Below, in pieces: positions 60,239 through 64,000 of a DNA stretch of 64,000 nt. Source of the stretch: Marinobacter lutaoensis (GTDB lineage Bacteria; Pseudomonadota; Gammaproteobacteria; Pseudomonadales; Oleiphilaceae); NCBI RefSeq assembly GCF_001981305.1, contig NZ_MSCW01000003.1:62001-126000 (forward strand), read 5' to 3'. Below the pieces are notes generated by a model that saw nothing but the letters and a program-made list of their open reading frames with translations, was not told where the DNA came from and made no database searches. The number at the start of each line of letters is the position of its first letter. The stretch's first letter is position 1. The translations under genes were made by a program, and so were the position numbers.

Positions 60239-60889
60239 ATGACACTTTCCCATGTTACCGGTTGGTGCCGGCCCCTGTTGGCGGGTGTGCTGGTGCTGAT
60301 GCTTTCGGCCTGTGCATCATCGGTGTCCCGGGTGGAGACCTGGCAGGGAAATCCGGCGGCGGCTTCGGAAGCGGCCGTGCTGAAAGCACCGGGCGAGATC
60401 CAGGTGAAGAATGTCAACGGTCGCAGCATGACCAATTTCCTGATCGACGATCTGGATCTGGACTATGCACTGCTGCCGGGCGAGAACCAGGTGGTGTTCA
60501 CCTACAAGACCATCTGGGCCAACCCGGGGGTGGTCGAAAATGGGGAGTCGAAGGTCTTTACCGTTGAAAGCGACCCTCAGGTCGTGCGCTTTGACGCGCG
60601 TCCAAACGCCGTCTATCACTTCGAGTTTGACAAGCCCGCCACCCGGCCCGAGGCGGAGGCCATGATGCCGACCTTCAGCGCGACCCTAGTGGACGCCCAG
60701 GGGCAGGTGGTTGCCACTTCCAACCGGTGGACGCCGACCGCGGGGACGGCTGCTCGTACGCCGCTGCCGGCTCTGGGTGAAACCGCATCCGAGAGTGCCG
60801 ATGGTTCCACCCTGGAGCGGCTCAAGGCTGTTTGGGCGACCGCCTCCGACGAGGAAAAACGCGCCTTCCTGCGCTGGGCGTTTGAATAG
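60239..60889 (+). CDS. DUF2057 (YccT-like) lipoprotein
   Basis: A 216-residue predicted lipoprotein: signal peptide about 1-21 ending LMLSAC. The mature part matches DUF2057/YccT: KNVNGRSMTNFLIDDLDLDYALLPGENQVVFTYKTIW, FDARPNAVYHFEF and the C-terminal EEKRAFLRWAFE. Family function is unclear; E. coli YccT has been linked to curli regulation. The ATG has GAGGAG upstream. Its last 68 bases overlap the end of the wax ester synthase gene on the opposite strand. Confidence 0.87.
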   Translation: MTLSHVTGWCRPLLAGVLVLMLSACASSVSRVETWQGNPAAASEAAVLKAPGEIQVKNVNGRSMTNFLIDDLDLDYALLPGENQVVFTYKTIWANPGVVENGESKVFTVESDPQVVRFDARPNAVYHFEFDKPATRPEAEAMMPTFSATLVDAQGQVVATSNRWTPTAGTAARTPLPALGETASESADGSTLERLKAVWATASDEEKRAFLRWAFE

Positions 60890-62330
60890 CCTCGGGCGTT
60901 GCTCCGTCCTCCGGAGGGCAGTGGCGAGCCTGGCTCTCAATGGCATCCAGGCTTGCGCTGACATGGTCGCTGAGTGAGGCTCCGTCGGCAACGACATCGG
61001 GGCACAGCGTGAAGTTCAGGGTCAGCGTGCCCTGATAGCTGACCGCCACCACCACCAGTCCCAGGCTGTCGAACAGGGGCGCACTGTTGTACTGCCGGAC
61101 CAGCCGGGCGCCCTGTAAATACAGGGGCACCTGGGGCCCGGGGACATTGGTGATGGGCAAGTTGAACAGCGGCTGATAGCGCTGAGCCACCTGGAGTTCG
61201 GAGTAGAGCCGGGCGGAAAGCGCGAGCAGGGTGGAGGGCAGCAGTTCTGTCAGGCGGTCGGCCGCGATCGCCTCGCGATAGGGTTCGCTGGCCACGGCAT
61301 TGCGGTGGATGTGCCGGATCCGCCGGGCCGGGTCCGGTTCGTCGGTGGCCAGGTCCAGCAGCATCGCGGACATCTGGTTACCGGTGGCGCGCCGAAGGCT
61401 GCTGGAGCGAACGGAAATGGGGGTCATTGCCACCAGCGGGCGCACGGGCGTGGCCCCTTGGGCCTTCAGGTAGCGGCGCAGGGTTTCCGCGCAAAGGCCC
61501 AGCACCACATCATTCAGAGTGACATCGCCGAGCTCGGCCTTGATGCGCTTGAGGCGGGCCAACTCAATTCGTGTCGCTACGATTTCGCGCCGGCGCGTGA
61601 CGTGGCGATTGAACGGGCTGGTGGGTGCGGAGAACAGCGGTACCGGCCAGGGCAGCCTGCGCAGATAGCGCTGTACCAGGCCCTTCGTCGTGGCTTCCGT
61701 GGCCCGGGCGGCGAGAGCTGTCAGCGTCAAGGGCGCCTTGATCAGCTGGGCCCCCGCCTGCAATAGCACCCGCTCCCGTGACGGTTCTGGGTGAGGGCGC
61801 CAGGGGCGTGGCGCCGGTATGGGCGCGGGCTCCGGAAGGTATTCCAGCAACAGCCCCATGATTTCCTCGCCACTGAACGCGTCGATGGCGGCGTGATGCA
61901 GTTTGACAATCAGCGCGAAGGCGGCTTTGTCCTGACCGCTGCCCTCCAGCCGAAAACCGTCGACGAAGGTGATGTGCCAGAGTGGCCGGTCCCGTTTCAG
62001 GGGTGTTTCCAGAATCTTGGCCGCCAGGGCCATGAGGCTGGCCTCTCGCCCCTGATCACCGAGATTCACGTAGGCGAGGTGGCGCTCAATGCTGAACTCC
62101 GGGTCATCGACCCAGTAAGGGCGCCCCAGTTGCCAGGGCATGTCCCGCAACCGTTGCCGGAACAGGGGCACCACGTGCAGCCGGCTGCGCAGATAGGCGA
62201 CGAAGGTGCTGAACGCCAGGGGGGCGTCCCGGTCGCTGGCATCGAACAGGTAGATACCGCCGATGTGCATAGGCGTGGTGTCCGATTCCAGATACAGGAA
62301 CGACGCATCCAGTTCCGAGAGCTGCCGCAT
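60822..62330 (-). CDS. Wax ester synthase/diacylglycerol acyltransferase (WS/DGAT)
   Basis: A 502-residue storage-lipid acyltransferase condensing acyl-CoA with fatty alcohols or diacylglycerol. The N-terminal MRQLSELDASFLYLES and the PLW motif (DRPLW) are typical. The catalytic HHXXXDG motif reads H145-H-A-A-I-D150-A151, with alanine for the final glycine. The NDVVL motif and ITNVPGP block are present. The C-terminus is a basic tail (GRRVFPRRRRSPKQP) that lies in the overlap with the DUF2057 gene. Marinobacter species carry several such genes. No lipid gene is adjacent. Confidence 0.92.
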   Translation of the reverse strand: MRQLSELDASFLYLESDTTPMHIGGIYLFDASDRDAPLAFSTFVAYLRSRLHVVPLFRQRLRDMPWQLGRPYWVDDPEFSIERHLAYVNLGDQGREASLMALAAKILETPLKRDRPLWHITFVDGFRLEGSGQDKAAFALIVKLHHAAIDAFSGEEIMGLLLEYLPEPAPIPAPRPWRPHPEPSRERVLLQAGAQLIKAPLTLTALAARATEATTKGLVQRYLRRLPWPVPLFSAPTSPFNRHVTRRREIVATRIELARLKRIKAELGDVTLNDVVLGLCAETLRRYLKAQGATPVRPLVAMTPISVRSSSLRRATGNQMSAMLLDLATDEPDPARRIRHIHRNAVASEPYREAIAADRLTELLPSTLLALSARLYSELQVAQRYQPLFNLPITNVPGPQVPLYLQGARLVRQYNSAPLFDSLGLVVVAVSYQGTLTLNFTLCPDVVADGASLSDHVSASLDAIESQARHCPPEDGATPEAIQTPSAGRRVFPRRRRSPKQP

Positions 62331-62423
62331 GGTCTAACTCCTTCCGGCACGGTTTTCGGCAGTATAAACCAGCGTCGGCCAGTCCTGGTTGACCCACTGG
62401 CCATTCCCGGAAGCGGCTTCCGG

Positions 62424-63359
62424 TCAGGGGGCCTCTGGAGGGCTGGCCTGCGGCGCCAACCAATCCCGAAGGGCGGGGTCCTGTTGCAGCCGCTCCCAGA
62501 ACCAAGTGAGGGCATTGCCCTGATCTTCGGCACGTCGGGCCAGGTGCAGTACGATGGGCTGGCGGGGGTCCTGTACGGCTTTCTCCACCAAGCGACCACT
62601 CCGGAGCTGCTCCCGAATCCGGGGTCTGGGCAGCCAGCCGACGCCCAGGCCCGCCTCCTGAACCGCGATTTTCTGATCGATGTTGCTGACAGTCAGGGTT
62701 CGCTGGCGGCGGAAGATACCCGCGTTGCCCGGGGGCAGGGCGCGGGAGGTGTCGGCGGCGACGGCCGCGGGGTATTGGGCGATGAGCTCCTCCGATAAGG
62801 GCTCGGTGGCGAGGGCGAGCGGATGCCCGGGTGCGACCGCGAAGATGAAGTCGATTTCTCCCAGAGTCCGGGTACTGAAACTGCCAGCTGGCTTGCTGAA
62901 ATGGTCGGCGCCGACGATCAGATCCACCCGGCGGCTTTGCAGGGCATCCCAGGCCCCGGCAAACACCTCCTCGACGATCTGGACGTCGACGGGCACGCCC
63001 AGCTGCTGGAAGTCACGGATGGCCGGGAACAGGCAGGTGGCAGGCATCAGGGAGTTGAAGCCGATGCGCAGCCGGGTTTCCCAGCCCTGGGCCACTTGTC
63101 GGGTGGCGTGGGCGAGATTCTCCGCGGCTTCCAGCAGTGCCCGTCCTTCCTCCAGCAGGTAGCGGCCTGCCGGTGTCAGTACCGCCCGGTGTCCACTGCG
63201 GTCGAAGATCCGGGTATCGAGGTCCTCTTCCAGTTTCTGCACGGTGTAGCTGATGGCCGAGGGCACCCGGAACAGCTCGGCGGCGGCGCCGGCGAAGCTG
63301 CCTCTGCGGTCGATGGCGTCCAGGACTTTCAAGGCATCGAGGGATAGGGCGGTGTGCAT
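62424..63359 (-). CDS. LysR-family transcriptional regulator
   Basis: A 311-residue LysR-type regulator. The N-terminal winged helix (about 1-60) contains LDAIDRRGSFAGAAAELFRVPSAISYTVQKLEEDL; the effector-binding domain follows (LRIGFNSLMPATCLFPAIRDF). The start is the ATG at 63359; a TTG two codons upstream is possible. It is divergent from a glutathionyl-hydroquinone reductase gene, the usual sign that it controls that neighbour. The 98-bp gap between them contains short AT-rich tracts but no clear LysR box. Confidence 0.9.
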   Translation of the reverse strand: MHTALSLDALKVLDAIDRRGSFAGAAAELFRVPSAISYTVQKLEEDLDTRIFDRSGHRAVLTPAGRYLLEEGRALLEAAENLAHATRQVAQGWETRLRIGFNSLMPATCLFPAIRDFQQLGVPVDVQIVEEVFAGAWDALQSRRVDLIVGADHFSKPAGSFSTRTLGEIDFIFAVAPGHPLALATEPLSEELIAQYPAAVAADTSRALPPGNAGIFRRQRTLTVSNIDQKIAVQEAGLGVGWLPRPRIREQLRSGRLVEKAVQDPRQPIVLHLARRAEDQGNALTWFWERLQQDPALRDWLAPQASPPEAP

Positions 63360-63457
63360 GTTCAAATTTACTGAGGTTGTTGGCCAGAAATGCTTGTTTG
63401 AGAGGGTAGCAGGCTCGAACGTATTCTTCTCTACAAATTGTTTGTCAGGAGAATGCG

Positions 63458-64000
63458 ATGGGATTGCTGATCGAGGGCCAGTGGCACGACCAGTGGTATG
63501 ACACCGACAAGACCGGTGGCCGCTTCGAGCGGGAAAAGGCCCGGTTCCGGCACTGGGTCACCCCTGGCGGTTCGCCCGGTCCTAGTGGTCAGGGCGGTTT
63601 CCCGGCTGAAAGTGGCCGCTATCACCTGTATGTGTCCATGGCCTGTCCCTGGGCGCACCGGACCCTGATTGTCCGTGCGCTGAAGGGGCTGGCGCCGCAT
63701 ATTTCGGTGTCGGTGGTGCACCCGGACATGTTGGAGAATGGTTGGGAATTCCGGCCGGACGATGAACGGTACCGGGACCATCTCCATAATCACCGTTTTC
63801 TGCATCAGGTCTACACCCGGGCGGTGCCGGACTACAGCGGGCGGGTGACGGTGCCAGTGCTGTGGGACCGGCGGCGGGACACCATCGTCAGCAACGAATC
63901 GGCGGAGATCATCCGGATGTTCAACAGCGCCTTTGACGGGCTGGCGGGTGTCCGGTCGGATCTCGATATCTACCCGGAACCGTTGCGAGCGGAAATCGAG
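63458..64000 (+). CDS. Glutathionyl-hydroquinone reductase (Xi-class GST, YqjG type), 3' end outside window
   Basis: The frame is open for 181 codons from an ATG preceded by AGGAG to the window edge. The motif C63-P-W-A-H-R (MACPWAHRTLIVRALKG) with its nucleophilic cysteine defines Xi-class glutathione transferases, which reduce glutathionyl-hydroquinones. VPVLWDRRRDTIVSNESAEIIRMFN supplies the glutathione-binding (E)S site. The C-terminal helical domain is cut off. Divergent LysR gene upstream is its likely regulator. Confidence 0.92.
   Translation, partial: MGLLIEGQWHDQWYDTDKTGGRFEREKARFRHWVTPGGSPGPSGQGGFPAESGRYHLYVSMACPWAHRTLIVRALKGLAPHISVSVVHPDMLENGWEFRPDDERYRDHLHNHRFLHQVYTRAVPDYSGRVTVPVLWDRRRDTIVSNESAEIIRMFNSAFDGLAGVRSDLDIYPEPLRAEIE

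Overview
The window is a dense, GC-rich piece of bacterial chromosome. Almost every gene is a housekeeping gene of a marine gammaproteobacterium. The gene order from hslUV through argS, priA, rpmE, malic enzyme, ponA, pilMNOPQ, aroKB, damX and gltBD to hemE is the order I know from Pseudomonas aeruginosa. Wax ester synthase, DUF6316 and DUF2057 genes, together with the high GC content, point to Marinobacter or a close relative. This placement is inferred from gene content and order; no rRNA or tRNA gene, CRISPR array, insertion sequence or phage gene was seen. Layout: 1-4.8 kb is a lipopolysaccharide block (family 4 glycosyltransferase cut by the window edge, ELM1-like protein, two lipid A acyltransferases, divergent waaA). 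4.8-9.7 kb holds tolC, a TPP riboswitch with thiC, nudF and yqiB. 9.8-16.4 kb holds cpdA, metE and divergent metR, gcvH, an RlmI-type methyltransferase and a HAD phosphatase. 16.4-20.6 kb holds rppH, ptsP and a patatin-like protein whose catalytic serine position is asparagine. 20.6-31.1 kb holds hslUV, a SPOR protein, argS, a visibly lower-GC Ig-like lipoprotein gene, priA, rpmE and a short malic enzyme. 31.2-49.4 kb holds ponA divergent from the type IV pilus assembly operon pilMNOPQ, then aroK-aroB-damX, gltB-gltD and hemE. 49.5-53 kb holds a PilZ protein and ettA-radA. 53.1-59.8 kb is a tightly overlapping run glyA-nrdR-ribD-ribB-ribH-nusB-thiL-pgpA. 59.8-64 kb holds DUF6316 and DUF2057 proteins, a wax ester synthase/DGAT, a LysR regulator and a truncated glutathionyl-hydroquinone reductase. 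How the genes fit together: envelope biogenesis dominates (lipid A acylation, KDO transfer, TolC, PBP1A, pilus alignment complex, two SPOR proteins). The central-nitrogen theme (ptsP, gltBD, glyA, gcvH, metE) and cofactor synthesis (thiC and thiL; ribD, ribB, ribH) are also well represented. Two cofactor observations stand out. The riboflavin synthase gene usually found between ribD and ribB is missing, and RibB carries a GTP cyclohydrolase II-like domain without its zinc cysteines. Most interesting non-coding signals: a 68-bp tail-to-tail coding overlap between the wax ester synthase and DUF2057 genes, with a reverse-strand terminator-like hairpin beyond the lipoprotein gene; two stacked dyads before rppH; promoter-embedded and leader dyads before gltB; a dyad ahead of the malic enzyme promoter; and an in-frame hexanucleotide repeat in damX. 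I did not find a convincing wholly new multi-gene system. The best leads are the asparagine-substituted patatin coupled to ptsP, the Ig-like/calcium-loop lipoprotein insertion and the possible antisense pairing at the wax ester locus.
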